A DNA stretch of 38,423 nucleotides from Phycisphaeraceae bacterium (GCA_002704825.1 PAIY01000131.1:1-38423), one strand, 5' to 3'; positions 13,949 to 22,302 are shown, counted from the first letter of the stretch. A program made the numbers and translations. Notes: generated by a model not told the origin, from the sequence alone.

Positions 13949-16509
13949 TGGGTGACGCGATGAAGAAGGTGCGCACCGGCGACCCGCTGGTTGTTCCCGC
14001 GCAGGCGTACAACGCCTTCATCGACGCGGCGAAGGATTTTCACCGGCGCACGGCGAACCTAGGCCAGCAGGCCACGCCCGGCTATCGCTCGGCGGGCATC
14101 GTGCTGGTCAAGAATGAATCCGGCGAGGATCGCGCCCGCTTCGATGTGCTGGGCCTGGGCGATCCGATCTTCCTACCCGACGCGGGTGCCGTCGCGGAGC
14201 AGTCATTCAAGAACGCGGTGGCGTTCCGTGGCGACATGCCCGACGAGACGCTGCACCAAGGGAAGTTCGTCATCCTGCTCGAGCCGCTCGCCGCCGGTGC
14301 AATCGGCCGGGCGTACCTGGCGGGTGTCACCGTGGCGCGTCTGCGACTCGAAGATGCCGCCCAGCAGGTGACGCACGCCGAGATCATCGACGGTGACGCC
14401 GCGGCGCTGCAACCGGATGTCGGCGGGTCGGCGGCGGTGCTGTGGCATCAGGAACGGACAGGTGACGTGTGGGCTGTCGTGCGGTTGGGCAATGCCGCGC
14501 CCGCCGGTGTGTGGGTGCAGATCACATCGACCGAGGCCAACGGCGGTCAATACGCGAGCTGGCAGGAAGTCGAAATCACCGACGACGGCAGCGGCGGACT
14601 CGAATGGTCGGCGGTCGCCGATGGCCTGAACGGCACCGACGACGGCGCGCTCTACGAGGTCAACGGTATCGAGAACATCCCGGCCGACACGGTTGTGCAG
14701 GCGTTCGCCAATCCCGCCTACGACCCGGCGACGGGCACACTTCCCGCATGGCTGTTCCAGTACGAGCAACCGGAGATCATCGGCTTCGGCATCCCTGCCG
14801 ACGGTGAAGTGGACGTCCCGCATGATGCCGACATCGACCTGGTCGTCACCGACGTGGGCGGCAACCCGATCCTCGATGACGAAGGTCAGCAGCAGACGAT
14901 CAAGGTGTGGCGCAACGCCCTGAAGCGTCCGCTCTACACCGACTTCCAGTCCGGCGACGTGTTCGTCTACGTCAAGTTCCCGCACCCCACCCCCGGAAGT
15001 GGCGGCGTCGAGGGCTGCATCTTCAGCCGCACCGAGGCATTCAAGAACTACCGCGAGTGGCTGCCCGACGATGGGTATTCGCTATACCCGAACCAGGAAC
15101 CGCCCGCGACGACCGACATCACCGGTGACCCCGGCAACGAGGAACACGTCCACGTCATCGGCAAGATGTATATGTCGACCGACGCCGAGGGCAAAGGCTG
15201 GGCACCGTGGTTCGTGATTGATCCCGAGGCGTTCGGTTCGTTCAAGGTCAAGACCGACGACACCGACGACACGCCCGGCTACCTCGACGATGAAGTCCAG
15301 GTCGGCGAACTTCCGGGGGAGCCGCACACGTGGATTCGCAAGCGCGTCAACGACGAACCCACTGGTCCGGATGCCAACGATCACAAGCTGCGGCTCTACC
15401 ACGGCGACTGGGATGCGGCCAACACCAACAAGACCGGCAACCTGATGTCGCTGGGTGCGCCCGGCGCAAACGTGCAGGTCGTCGACGGCGGCGTCGATCC
15501 TGGCCCCGGCACCGCGTGGTTCACCTTCACCGAGTACGAGGACGAGTACGACGACAAGAAGCACAGCAAGGTGAAGGCGAAGGCCGGCGCGAAGAAGCTG
15601 GTCATCGACGGCATCGGTAAGGTCTTCACCGATGCCAACGACACGACGCCGGGATTCCTCGACGATGAAATCATCGTCACGCCACAGAGCGGTCATGCCT
15701 GGCTGAAGAAGACGGTCCAGCCCGGCGGCGCGGTCGACAACAAGCTGCTGCTCGAGCACAACACCCAGGGCCCCAAGGACAGCGAGATCGACCCGATCGC
15801 CGCCGTGGCCGTAGTCGATGTTGAAGGCACGCCCACGCTCCGCATCACCGCCCGCAAGTCAGGCCATGATGCCCGGGGCCACCACACCGGTGACGCCGGC
15901 AACCAGGATCACGATGTCGTTGTGGCGGACGAGAAGGTCAAGTCGTGGGAGGAAGACCCCAACGCCGGCTACCTGCTCGACAAGATCGAAGGCGATGGGT
16001 TCTGGATCGTCAAGAGCCTGCAGAACAACCGCATCGTCCTCGAGCACGGCCCGCCGCAGTGGGAAGACCCGAACTACACCGTGGTGTTCGAGGGCGATCC
16101 GCACATCGAGGTGCTCGAGGGCAGCGCCGGCTTCGGCGATCCGAAGATTCCCGTCGATGCCAACGGCCACATCACCAGCAACCTCGGCATCCAGGTCACG
16201 CACAAATACCCGCAGGACGAGGCATGGACGCTCGACCCGGTGGTGTCGCTGTCGCTCAACGGCGCATCGCTGCGAGTCACCAGCAAACCTGCCAGCGTCG
16301 ACAGCAAGGGACACATGCGCCAGGGCGGCGCGTCCGAGCAGTACCACGACTTGTCGATGGAAGCGGTCACGGTGGTGACCGCGTTCCGCGTCGAAGGCAC
16401 CGACCTGCAGATCAAGACGCGGACGATCTATGTGCCCAAGGCTGACGCCGAGAGCGACTGGACCACCGTGCACACTGGCACCGAGTGCCCGTCGTCGGGA
16501 GGCAGTTGA
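13948..16509 (+). CDS. Large tail fibre/baseplate-like protein with internal repeats
   Basis: 853 aa from ATG 13948, which overlaps the preceding stop. The N-terminal ~110 residues (VRTGDPLVVPAQAYNAFIDA, LVKNESGEDRARFDVLGLG) look like a virion attachment domain. Residues about 430-740 contain three diverged copies of a module with the pattern D-D-x-P-G-Y-L-D-D-E followed by H-x-W-(I/L)-(R/K)-K and L-x-L-x-H. Between them are G-H-x-x-x-G-D-A-G-N-Q-D-H-like segments. The protein is strongly acidic, with many Asp-Asp and Asp-x-Asp turns, suggesting calcium-stabilised beta folds. It should be the fibre or baseplate protein that reaches the host. No enzymatic motif is evident. Confidence 0.65.
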   Translation: MGDAMKKVRTGDPLVVPAQAYNAFIDAAKDFHRRTANLGQQATPGYRSAGIVLVKNESGEDRARFDVLGLGDPIFLPDAGAVAEQSFKNAVAFRGDMPDETLHQGKFVILLEPLAAGAIGRAYLAGVTVARLRLEDAAQQVTHAEIIDGDAAALQPDVGGSAAVLWHQERTGDVWAVVRLGNAAPAGVWVQITSTEANGGQYASWQEVEITDDGSGGLEWSAVADGLNGTDDGALYEVNGIENIPADTVVQAFANPAYDPATGTLPAWLFQYEQPEIIGFGIPADGEVDVPHDADIDLVVTDVGGNPILDDEGQQQTIKVWRNALKRPLYTDFQSGDVFVYVKFPHPTPGSGGVEGCIFSRTEAFKNYREWLPDDGYSLYPNQEPPATTDITGDPGNEEHVHVIGKMYMSTDAEGKGWAPWFVIDPEAFGSFKVKTDDTDDTPGYLDDEVQVGELPGEPHTWIRKRVNDEPTGPDANDHKLRLYHGDWDAANTNKTGNLMSLGAPGANVQVVDGGVDPGPGTAWFTFTEYEDEYDDKKHSKVKAKAGAKKLVIDGIGKVFTDANDTTPGFLDDEIIVTPQSGHAWLKKTVQPGGAVDNKLLLEHNTQGPKDSEIDPIAAVAVVDVEGTPTLRITARKSGHDARGHHTGDAGNQDHDVVVADEKVKSWEEDPNAGYLLDKIEGDGFWIVKSLQNNRIVLEHGPPQWEDPNYTVVFEGDPHIEVLEGSAGFGDPKIPVDANGHITSNLGIQVTHKYPQDEAWTLDPVVSLSLNGASLRVTSKPASVDSKGHMRQGGASEQYHDLSMEAVTVVTAFRVEGTDLQIKTRTIYVPKADAESDWTTVHTGTECPSSGGS
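15240..16160 (+). repeat. Three diverged protein repeats in the fibre-like gene
   Basis: Modules begin at about 15244 (KVKTDDTDDTPGYLDDEV), 15618 (KVFTDANDTTPGFLDDEI) and 15934 (KVKSWEEDPNAGYLLDKI). They are spaced about 375 and 315 bp apart. Each ends with W-x-x-K and a L-x-L-x-H or I-V-L-E-H strand. Similarity is clear in protein but weak in DNA, so the duplication is old. Confidence 0.65.
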
Positions 16510-17099
16510 TGCCGGTCCATTTCTACGACAACAAGATTCTGTTCGTGAACGGGCAGATCGCCATGCACGAGCGATGCTGCTGCGTGTCGTTCTCACAGAC
16601 GTGGACGTTCACGGACTCGGGCTTCATCGACGGCGGGCAAGACGGCGCGTATCGCGCCTACGACGATCCTGCCGACGTGCCGGCCAGCCCCTGGTCGATC
16701 CTCAACGGCGGCCTCGGCCTGCGCCTCGACTGGGAGGACGATGAGAACTGCCAGAACCACAACCCGTACACGCAGTACGCCACCGCGACCGCAGAGATCG
16801 TCGTGCCTCGGACCATGATCATGACGATCACCTGGTCGGGCGAGGGCGAGACGCAGGACCCGGACTTCGAGCTGATGAGCCTGTACGTCAACGGCAACCT
16901 CGTCGGCTCGGCCCATGCACCCGGTGGTGGACAGGGCTGCGCCGCGATGGGACCGGTCGTGTCTGATCCCGCGCCGCCGCAGCAGGTCACGCTCCAGCCG
17001 GGCACGCACACGCTGTTCATCGACGCGACCACTAACGACCCGCTCTACCACTTCGGTGCGTGGTATCGGTTCGACCTGACCTTCCAGGAGGCCCTGTGA
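16509..17099 (+). CDS. Hypothetical phage tail-end protein
   Basis: 196 aa from ATG 16509, overlapping the previous stop. It has FYDNKILFVNGQIAMHERCCC near the start, with a notable Cys triplet, then a beta-sandwich-like body with FELMSLYVNGNLVGS and HTLFIDATTNDPLYHFGAWYRFDL. The fold impression is a carbohydrate-binding or receptor-binding beta sandwich. It is coupled to the fibre gene upstream and to the next small gene downstream (TGATG overlaps on both sides), so it is probably part of the adhesion apparatus. Confidence 0.55.
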   Translation: MPVHFYDNKILFVNGQIAMHERCCCVSFSQTWTFTDSGFIDGGQDGAYRAYDDPADVPASPWSILNGGLGLRLDWEDDENCQNHNPYTQYATATAEIVVPRTMIMTITWSGEGETQDPDFELMSLYVNGNLVGSAHAPGGGQGCAAMGPVVSDPAPPQQVTLQPGTHTLFIDATTNDPLYHFGAWYRFDLTFQEAL

Positions 17100-17482
17100 T
17101 GCCCGAGCAACCCGAATCGCTCCAGCCAACGCTGAAGAAGAAGTGCCCCGACTGCCCGCCGCTGGTCGTGCCCCGGCGCGGCTACACGCCCACGCGGCCG
17201 AGTTGTATCGACTGCGTCGAGAAGCACCTCGGCGCGGCCCTCGTTCTGCTCACCGAAACCCGCGAGGGCTACGCCTACCGCCTGCGTGCGATTGGCCACC
17301 TCTTCGAAGCCGAAGACGAATCGCAGGAATGGCCCGAGTTTCACGCCGCCATCCGCGCCGCCCGCAAGGCGTACCAGGCCGACGGCACGCTCCCTGACTG
17401 GGACACACTCGCCACCTGCGCCCACGAGCGACGCACTGCCCTCGCCAACGAGGCACCCGCTGACCCCACCACGGTCAGTTGA
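17099..17482 (+). CDS. Small zinc-ribbon-like phage protein
   Basis: 127 aa, with ATG 17099 overlapping the preceding stop. Two Cys pairs, CPDCPP and CIDC, about 26 residues apart, could bind one zinc. They precede a helical domain (EKHLGAALVLLTETREGYAYR) with Glu and Tyr residues. The last gene of the plus-strand late operon; a terminator-like hairpin follows. Function unknown. Confidence 0.55.
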   Translation: MPEQPESLQPTLKKKCPDCPPLVVPRRGYTPTRPSCIDCVEKHLGAALVLLTETREGYAYRLRAIGHLFEAEDESQEWPEFHAAIRAARKAYQADGTLPDWDTLATCAHERRTALANEAPADPTTVS

Positions 17483-17531
17483 CGGCATAGCCCCGCGCGG
17501 TACGATTCCGTCATCAATCCAGCCCCCGGAA

Positions 17532-17567
17532 GCGCCCGTGCCGGCCTCGCGTCGGCCGGGCGTTTTA
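17532..17567 (+). terminator. Rho-independent terminator of the late operon
   Basis: A GC-rich hairpin (CCGGCC, loop of about 7, then GGCCGG with further G/C pairs) is followed by GCGTTTT. It lies 50 bases after the last plus-strand tail gene and before convergent minus-strand genes, where a terminator is expected. Confidence 0.6.
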
Positions 17568-17594
17568 ACATAGATCGTGCAGTTGCCACATGCA

Positions 17595-17906
17595 TCAAAG
17601 CGTCATGAACTCTCGAACCGCAGCGGCCCGGTTGCGCGCTGTACCCATTGACACGCCCATCAGCTTCTCGAATTCGCTGTTGAGCACATTGGGAACACCG
17701 ACCGGCGGCCGATCATATGTGCCGACAGCATAGATGATGCCCGCCGCCCAACCCTCGGCTTTGCCCTTGATCGGCTTCTCACTGGCCCGCAGTAGGCGTA
17801 GTGCTTTGTGCGCGCGCTTCTCCATCGTGGCGTCAGGGTAAGCCGCGAAGAATCGATCAAGGTGCGATCGGCAATCGGCTTCAAACTCCGGCGTCGTTGC
17901 GTTCAT
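17595..17906 (-). CDS. Small HTH-like hypothetical protein (DUF6398-like)
   Basis: 103 aa. ATG 17906 overlaps the TGA of the upstream frame as ATGA, which is a better start than reading the longer open frame. Landmarks are HLDRFFAAYPDATMEK, KPIKGKAEGWAAGIIYAVG and EKLMGVSMGTARNRAAAVREF. The G-K-A-x-x-W-A-A-x-x-(I/V)-Y-A-x-G stretch followed by V-S-x-x-T-x-x-x-R matches a small helical family often placed next to helix-turn-helix or replication genes. It is probably DNA- or RNA-binding; no enzyme role is visible. Confidence 0.65.
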   Translation of the reverse strand: MNATTPEFEADCRSHLDRFFAAYPDATMEKRAHKALRLLRASEKPIKGKAEGWAAGIIYAVGTYDRPPVGVPNVLNSEFEKLMGVSMGTARNRAAAVREFMTL

Positions 17907-18602
17907 GCTCGCACTCCAAGATGGTGTCCCTCCATTATGCACTGTGCCAGCGCGATCAGTCGATGGATGTCTGCACGAAGTGGATGCTTTATGTCGGGCA
18001 GGGCGCAGACCTGGCTGATCCGGGGCTGCTGTGCTTTGCGCGGTGCCCCCTCCCGCGTCAACGGGCGCGGTCTCCGGCTCCACTGCGCTCGCCGTTGCTG
18101 AACGACAGTGCCTCGTCTTGATGAGCAAGTCGCCAAGTGCCTTGACATTTCGCAGGATTTCAATTGCCTCCGAATCGCTCAGCGCATACTTGTACTTCGG
18201 CGACCAGAAGCGCTTGGTATCGTCGATCACTGCACGATCGATCCACCCCGGGAATAGACCCAGCTCCAACTCTCGTTCAATCTGTGGATCGGAAGCCGAC
18301 ATCAACGCAGGATCAATCGGCGGCTGCTCGGATGGAAGAGGCGCTAGCGTCGGAGCAGCCTTGCGCAGATACTCATCTGCACCGTCGCCCGCAGGGAATC
18401 AAGTCAGACAGGGCTTGGCCTTGATACGGCAAACACGGTTCTCGCCATTCCGCACCTTTCCCGCGTTGCGCAGGGCCGGGAGCCGCCGTTCGAGAACCCA
18501 GTAGTCGATGCCTGAGACCTCAGCCAATTCCCACGCCGTGAAGCCGGGGCACTTCCAGACCTCCATCCAGCAGCGATGCATCATGTTCACGCGATCGGCC
18601 AT
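17903..18602 (-). pseudogene. Winged-helix phage regulator, broken by a stop and a frameshift
   Basis: Starting at ATG 18602 the first 67 residues form a winged-helix domain (FTAWELAEVSGIDYWVLERR, LRNAGKV, then CRIKAKPCLT). TGA at 18399-18401 interrupts it. The frame continues directly with FPAGDGADEYLRKAAP and on through KYKYALSDSEAIEILRNVK. A TGG-to-TGA change after CLT would explain the stop. Near 18000 the coding signal moves to a neighbouring frame, which carries ALPDIKHPLRADIHRLIALA and ends at 17903 in ATGA overlap with the next gene. At least two lesions therefore break what was one ~230-residue gene. Other genes here use TGA as a normal stop, so recoding is unlikely. Confidence 0.6.
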
Positions 18603-18665
18603 GGTGACATCTTAATCCCTCCTTCAATGTGGGCCATACGAGCACCTTCGTACCATCGACCAATG

Positions 18666-19580
18666 TCAGTGGGGAGACACGACTTGACGGTCGTGTCGAT
18701 GCGCCGCGTGGGTCTCGAATTCGAGCGTGGAGTGGCCGATGTCATAGCGCGTTTGAAGCGATGCTTTTAGGGCATCTTTGATCGTCTCAAGTTGATCCAC
18801 ATTCTTCGTATCCAGCACGACATGGGCCTCGAGGGCGCGGTGGTGTTCGTCGAGTTGCCACACGTGAACGTGATGCACCTGCTCGACATGCTCGACGGCT
18901 TCCATGGCGGCGACCAGTTCATCGAGATCGATATCCTCCGGTACGCTGTCCATGAGGATGCGGATTGTCGAGCGCATCATGACCACGCCGTGCCAGAGGA
19001 TGTAGGCAGAGATGATCAGCGTGGCGACCCAGTCTGCCCAGTACCATTCGTAGAGCAGGATGAGCGTGCCGGCGACGATCACCGCCACGGATGCGAACGC
19101 GTCGGATAGGTTGTGGACGAACGCGGCCTTGATGTTCAGGTTGCCCTTGCTCATAGCAAAAGTGAGCAGTGCGGTGATGACGTCGACCACCAGCGCGATG
19201 CCAGCAAGGATGATGACGATCCATCCGAGGATTGGCTGGGGATCGAAGAATCGCCAGACGGCTTCGTAGACCAGATATAGCCCGACGATGATGAGGGTGG
19301 TGAGGTTGATCAGCGCGCCGATGAGTTCGGCCTTGCGGTAACCGAATGTGCGCTTCCGATCGGCGGGTTTGCGGCTGATCCGGCGGGCGGCCAGGGCCAG
19401 TCCAAGCGATGCAGCGTCGTTGAGATTGTGTAGGGCATCGGCTACGAGCGCGAGCGAGCCGGAGAGCACGCCGCCGACGACCTGTGCGACGGTGAGCAGC
19501 ACATTGACGCCCACCGCCCAGAGCAGGCGGGCGTCGCTCTGCTGCGAGGTATCATGGTGGTGGTGCGAGCGTTCGTTCAT
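18666..19580 (-). CDS. czcD: Cation diffusion facilitator (Zn/Cd/Co exporter, CzcD-like)
   Basis: 304 aa, from ATG 19580. It opens with a His-rich N-terminus (HHHHD) and has six membrane segments. The two metal-site motifs of CDF transporters are present: ALVADALHNLNDAASL in helix 2 and AAFVHNLSDAFASV in helix 5. The C-terminal cytoplasmic domain carries VEHVEQVHHVHVWQLD and ends in another His/Asp stretch (HAAHRHDRQ). It should export divalent metal from the cytoplasm in exchange for protons. It is the last gene of the metal block on this strand. Confidence 0.92.
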   Translation of the reverse strand: MNERSHHHHDTSQQSDARLLWAVGVNVLLTVAQVVGGVLSGSLALVADALHNLNDAASLGLALAARRISRKPADRKRTFGYRKAELIGALINLTTLIIVGLYLVYEAVWRFFDPQPILGWIVIILAGIALVVDVITALLTFAMSKGNLNIKAAFVHNLSDAFASVAVIVAGTLILLYEWYWADWVATLIISAYILWHGVVMMRSTIRILMDSVPEDIDLDELVAAMEAVEHVEQVHHVHVWQLDEHHRALEAHVVLDTKNVDQLETIKDALKASLQTRYDIGHSTLEFETHAAHRHDRQVVSPH

Positions 19581-19677
19581 GGGATCAGACGAGTCTCGAT
19601 CGGGTCCTGCAATGGGTGTCGTTGGCGTTGAACGCGTCAGCCATTCGTTTCGGCCATCGCCCCATGCGAAAGACCCA

Positions 19678-19706
19678 GCCGAGCGCGACGTGATTGTCGG
19701 CTCGGC
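19678..19706 (-). terminator. Possible terminator after the LTxxQ gene
   Basis: On the minus strand GCCGAGCCGAC pairs with GTCGCGCTCGGC, with one bulge, around AATCAC. It lies ~30 bases past the stop of the periplasmic protein gene. The following tract is TGGGTCTTTC rather than a clean T-run, so it is only a modest candidate. Confidence 0.35.
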
Positions 19707-19734
19707 CGAGGCTATATGTTTGGCGGCGGAAAGA

Positions 19735-20340
19735 CTATCGGCAGCAGTCCCTGTTCATCATTCGGCGGGTCTTATTTTGGCCGGAGTCATCGTCCGTGGA
19801 CGGTTGGGAGTTCCGGTTCTTTTGCTCTTTATCTACACGCAACATCGTGTTGTACAATGGGCATGCGCGAACGGATTCCTCATTCGCCCAGCCAGATGCA
19901 TCGCGTTCGTTCATTCGCTTCATCATGCGTTGATGCATCCGCATCATGCTTTCCGGCTTATCGGGGAGCGTACTCAACTCGTCGGTCTGTGATTCATTGA
20001 GCAGACGCTTGGCCTGTTCACGGGCGGACTGGGCGATGCGCTCAAGCTCAGCGACCTGATCTTCGGACAGATTGAGCCGTTCGCGTTGAGCCAGAAGTGC
20101 GGCCGGGTCACTGGGGCTGATCTCGGCTTGGGACATCATCCGGCAACGAGCCATCATGGCGCTATCCATCATGGACCCGTCCATCATCGACACCTGCTGT
20201 GACGCGGCTTCATCCGCGGTTTGCTCGTCATCCGTTGCGGCTGGTTTGGGCGTCGAGGTATCCGTCTGTCCGTAGGCTGTCAGGCCGATGAAGACGAGGG
20301 CGACGATGGCGGCGGTGAAAGTAAGTTGCGTGCGTGTCAT
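19735..20340 (-). CDS. Methionine-rich periplasmic LTxxQ/Spy-like metal-sensing protein
   Basis: 201 aa. Signal peptide at residues 1-24 (LTFTAAIVALVFIGLTAYG). The mature protein has a Met-rich stretch, MMDGSMMDSAMMARCRMM, then the helical LTxxQ-type core LNLSEDQVAELERIAQ, and MMRMHQRMMKRMNER further on. Cys residues occur near the Met cluster and at the C-terminus (DCCR). This composition matches periplasmic copper, nickel or zinc chaperone/sensor proteins of the Spy, ZraP and CnrX type. Its place two genes below an ECF sigma factor and above a CDF exporter supports envelope metal stress. Confidence 0.7.
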   Translation of the reverse strand: MTRTQLTFTAAIVALVFIGLTAYGQTDTSTPKPAATDDEQTADEAASQQVSMMDGSMMDSAMMARCRMMSQAEISPSDPAALLAQRERLNLSEDQVAELERIAQSAREQAKRLLNESQTDELSTLPDKPESMMRMHQRMMKRMNERDASGWANEESVRACPLYNTMLRVDKEQKNRNSQPSTDDDSGQNKTRRMMNRDCCR

Positions 20341-20428
20341 GGAAACAATCCTGTCTGATCGTGGTCCTGAGGACCGGTGTCACACTGGCATTCCCAGCGA
20401 CGTTGCCAAGAAGCCACGAACGAATACG

Positions 20429-20884
20429 TTACGGTGCTGATGAGTTGGCGGCAGGTGTTTGTGACTGCGTGGGGCTCCATGTGAGCGCCAATATGCCGCC
20501 GACAATGGCCAGAATCGACGCGATCAAGCCACCGGTTCCGAACAACAAGCCGACGACAGCGGCGACGATGATGGCGATGGCCCAGCCGGCGCGACGGTCG
20601 GGACTGGCGAGTAGAACGATGGCGGCGGTGACAATCAGCCCGCCGGTCAGCAGCCCGATCCACGGCCACCACGCGTCGAAGGGCATGGAGCCGCACAACA
20701 GGCCGTTCTGGTGCATCCATCCGCCGCGCCATGCGCCGCCGCGATTGCCCCAGCCCCCGTCGGACACATACATCCCGCCCGCTCGCCCGAGACCCGCCCC
20801 GAGCATCCAGAGTCCGCCGAGCAGCGAGAAGATGAAGGCGGCGACGGGCCTGCCGGTTGATTGTGTGTTCGCGTCATTCATCAT
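20429..20884 (-). CDS. Small integral membrane protein
   Basis: 151 aa with four or so membrane segments: AAFIFSLLGGLWMLGAGL, WIGLLTGGLIVTAAIVLLA, AGWAIAIIVAAVVGLLFG, and IASILAIVGGILALTW. A Gly/Trp-rich loop (GGWGNRGGAWRGGWMHQN) with Met, His and one Cys lies after the first segment and may face the periplasm. I do not recognise a named family. It lies between the sigma-factor pair and the Met-rich protein on the same strand and probably belongs to that operon. Confidence 0.6.
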   Translation of the reverse strand: MMNDANTQSTGRPVAAFIFSLLGGLWMLGAGLGRAGGMYVSDGGWGNRGGAWRGGWMHQNGLLCGSMPFDAWWPWIGLLTGGLIVTAAIVLLASPDRRAGWAIAIIVAAVVGLLFGTGGLIASILAIVGGILALTWSPTQSQTPAANSSAP

Positions 20885-20920
20885 GGCTTGATCCTTGTTG
20901 TTCGCGTTGAAAACTGAGAT

Positions 20921-21742
20921 TCACCACGTGGGACATCGGTTGCGCCAGCTGTTCCAATCGCCGTGACGGTCTGGATGCTCCGTGGTGGAGCCGCGAGAAC
21001 TCCCGTTCACCGGTCCGAGCATCTGCCGCATCCACCGACTGCGATCGCGGCACATGTCACGATATTGCTCGACGATCTGGCTTTGGGAGCCTCCGTCGTC
21101 CGCGAATCGCCCCAGGGCGTCGTACTGGTAGTCGGTCAGGTAAGCTGCCCGCGAGACAAGCAGTTGCCGGCCCCGCTCGGGCAGTTCCGGTGCAGTGAGC
21201 ACGGCGAGCCTCGCTTCCTCCAGCATGTCCTTGAGCAGTTGCGGATCGACCTCGCCCGTACGTTGCTGCTGAGCCACGGCTTCGCGCAGACGCCGCGATG
21301 AAAAGACGATCCGCAACTCGGCTTGGTCCTCGGTGTTCAGCGTCAGGAAGAATCGCGCCCGCTCGGTGAACAGCTTCACGGGGTAAAGGAAGTCACCGGG
21401 CATCGCATTGGCCGAGGCGTTGACCGTTCCCCATCCGATGAGGAACATGACCAGCACGATCGCGGCGGCCCGAGTCCAGACGGGCCGGCTGAACCACCGG
21501 ACTTTTGGGGGGGCGGGTTCTGCACGGGAGGTGGCCAACGTCTGGCTGCCCAGTCGGCCAAGCGTATTCATTAAACCCGCAAGGGAGACGTTGGGGTCGG
21601 GCAGCGATTCCAGTCGCGTGGCAATATCCAGCAAGGGGCGCAATGCTTCGCCATCCGCCGCATGTTCGGCCAGGGCATCGTCGATGGTCTGGCCGCCACG
21701 CACTCGATCAAGGCAAGCGTCCAACGGCTGCTCACGTTCCAT
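20921..21742 (-). CDS. DUF5667-like membrane protein, probable partner of the ECF sigma factor
   Basis: 273 aa. The cytoplasmic N-terminus (~90 aa, LDACLDRVRGGQTIDDALAE) is followed by one membrane segment, RAAAIVLVMFLIGWGTVNA. The extracellular domain starts ANAMPGDFLYPVKLFTERAR, the hallmark of DUF5667. Its start lies inside the 3' end of the sigma factor gene (11-bp overlap), so the two are made together. A one-span protein with a cytoplasmic sigma-facing part and an external sensor fits an anti-sigma role, but no classic zinc anti-sigma motif (HxxxCxxC) is visible. Confidence 0.75.
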   Translation of the reverse strand: MEREQPLDACLDRVRGGQTIDDALAEHAADGEALRPLLDIATRLESLPDPNVSLAGLMNTLGRLGSQTLATSRAEPAPPKVRWFSRPVWTRAAAIVLVMFLIGWGTVNASANAMPGDFLYPVKLFTERARFFLTLNTEDQAELRIVFSSRRLREAVAQQQRTGEVDPQLLKDMLEEARLAVLTAPELPERGRQLLVSRAAYLTDYQYDALGRFADDGGSQSQIVEQYRDMCRDRSRWMRQMLGPVNGSSRGSTTEHPDRHGDWNSWRNRCPTW

Positions 21743-22286
21743 AGCCCACCTCCTTGCGGGTCAGCAGATCACGCAGCGCAGACAGCGCCCGGAACTGAAG
21801 CACGCGGATCGCCCCGGGGCTACGGTCCATGATGGCAGACACGTCGTCATTGCCCAAACCCTCGATGAACTTGAGCGTGACCAGTTGCCGCTGGTCATCG
21901 CTCAGCTCGCCGATCGCCTGTTCCAGATCGATCTTCGCTGCCACCGTTTCGGCGACATCGGTTTTGGCTTCGGCTTGATGTTCGTGTTGATCGGTCATGG
22001 TCTTCATTACGGTACGCTTCTTCGCCCCGGCCGCACGCCGGTGATCCACGACAACCCGCTCAGCGATTCGGAACAGCCAGGCCGGGAAAGAACCTCGCTG
22101 CTCTCCCAGATTCTTCAGCACACGGACGAACACTTCGCTGGTGAGGTCTTCTGCCAGATCCGCCGCCACCCGGTAGCGCATGTACTTGAGCACCTTCGGG
22201 TAGTAGCGGGCGCAGAGGGCTGTCAGCGCCTCGGCTTCGCCCGTCCGCGCCCGTTCCAGCAACCCCATCAGTTCGTCGCCGTTCAC
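21732..22286 (-). CDS. ECF RNA polymerase sigma factor
   Basis: 184 aa from GTG 22286 (GGAGT upstream). Region 2 is LCARYYPKVLKYMRYRV, AEDLTSEVFVRVLKN and FPAWLFRIAERVVVDHRR. A linker rich in Gln/Glu/His follows. Region 4 is AIGELSDDQRQLVTLKFIEG followed by NDDVSAIMDRSPGAIRVLQFRAL, with the helix-turn-helix. This is the full two-domain ECF layout. It heads a minus-strand group with a DUF5667 partner, a membrane protein and a metal-type periplasmic protein, so it likely controls an envelope or metal response. Confidence 0.93.
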   Translation of the reverse strand: MNGDELMGLLERARTGEAEALTALCARYYPKVLKYMRYRVAADLAEDLTSEVFVRVLKNLGEQRGSFPAWLFRIAERVVVDHRRAAGAKKRTVMKTMTDQHEHQAEAKTDVAETVAAKIDLEQAIGELSDDQRQLVTLKFIEGLGNDDVSAIMDRSPGAIRVLQFRALSALRDLLTRKEVGYGT

Positions 22287-22302
22287 GTGTCACTCCAGTA
22301 GT

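Larger units (their letters stand above)
3023..17531. repeat. Dispersed CCCCCGGAA words across the prophage
   Basis: The word CCCCCGGAA or its complement is at 3023 (-), 3854 (+), 5572 (+), 9168 (-), 9401 (+), 13455 (+), 13493 (-), 14990 (+), 15311 (-) and 17523 (+); there is also one in the intron at 6252 (+). It falls in different reading frames and once outside a gene, so a repeated peptide does not explain it. I saw none in 18.6-30.3 kb of similar composition, counting by eye. Confidence 0.5.

Noticed and set aside
17595..18302. A single intact 235-aa gene on the minus strand
   Set aside because: The middle third looks out of frame, and the C-terminal part has its own ATGA-coupled start; better read as a broken gene plus a small intact one.
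18399..18401. TGA recoded as tryptophan or selenocysteine
   Set aside because: TGA is the stop of many intact genes here, no SECIS-like hairpin was evident, and a second lesion lies downstream; ordinary decay is simpler.
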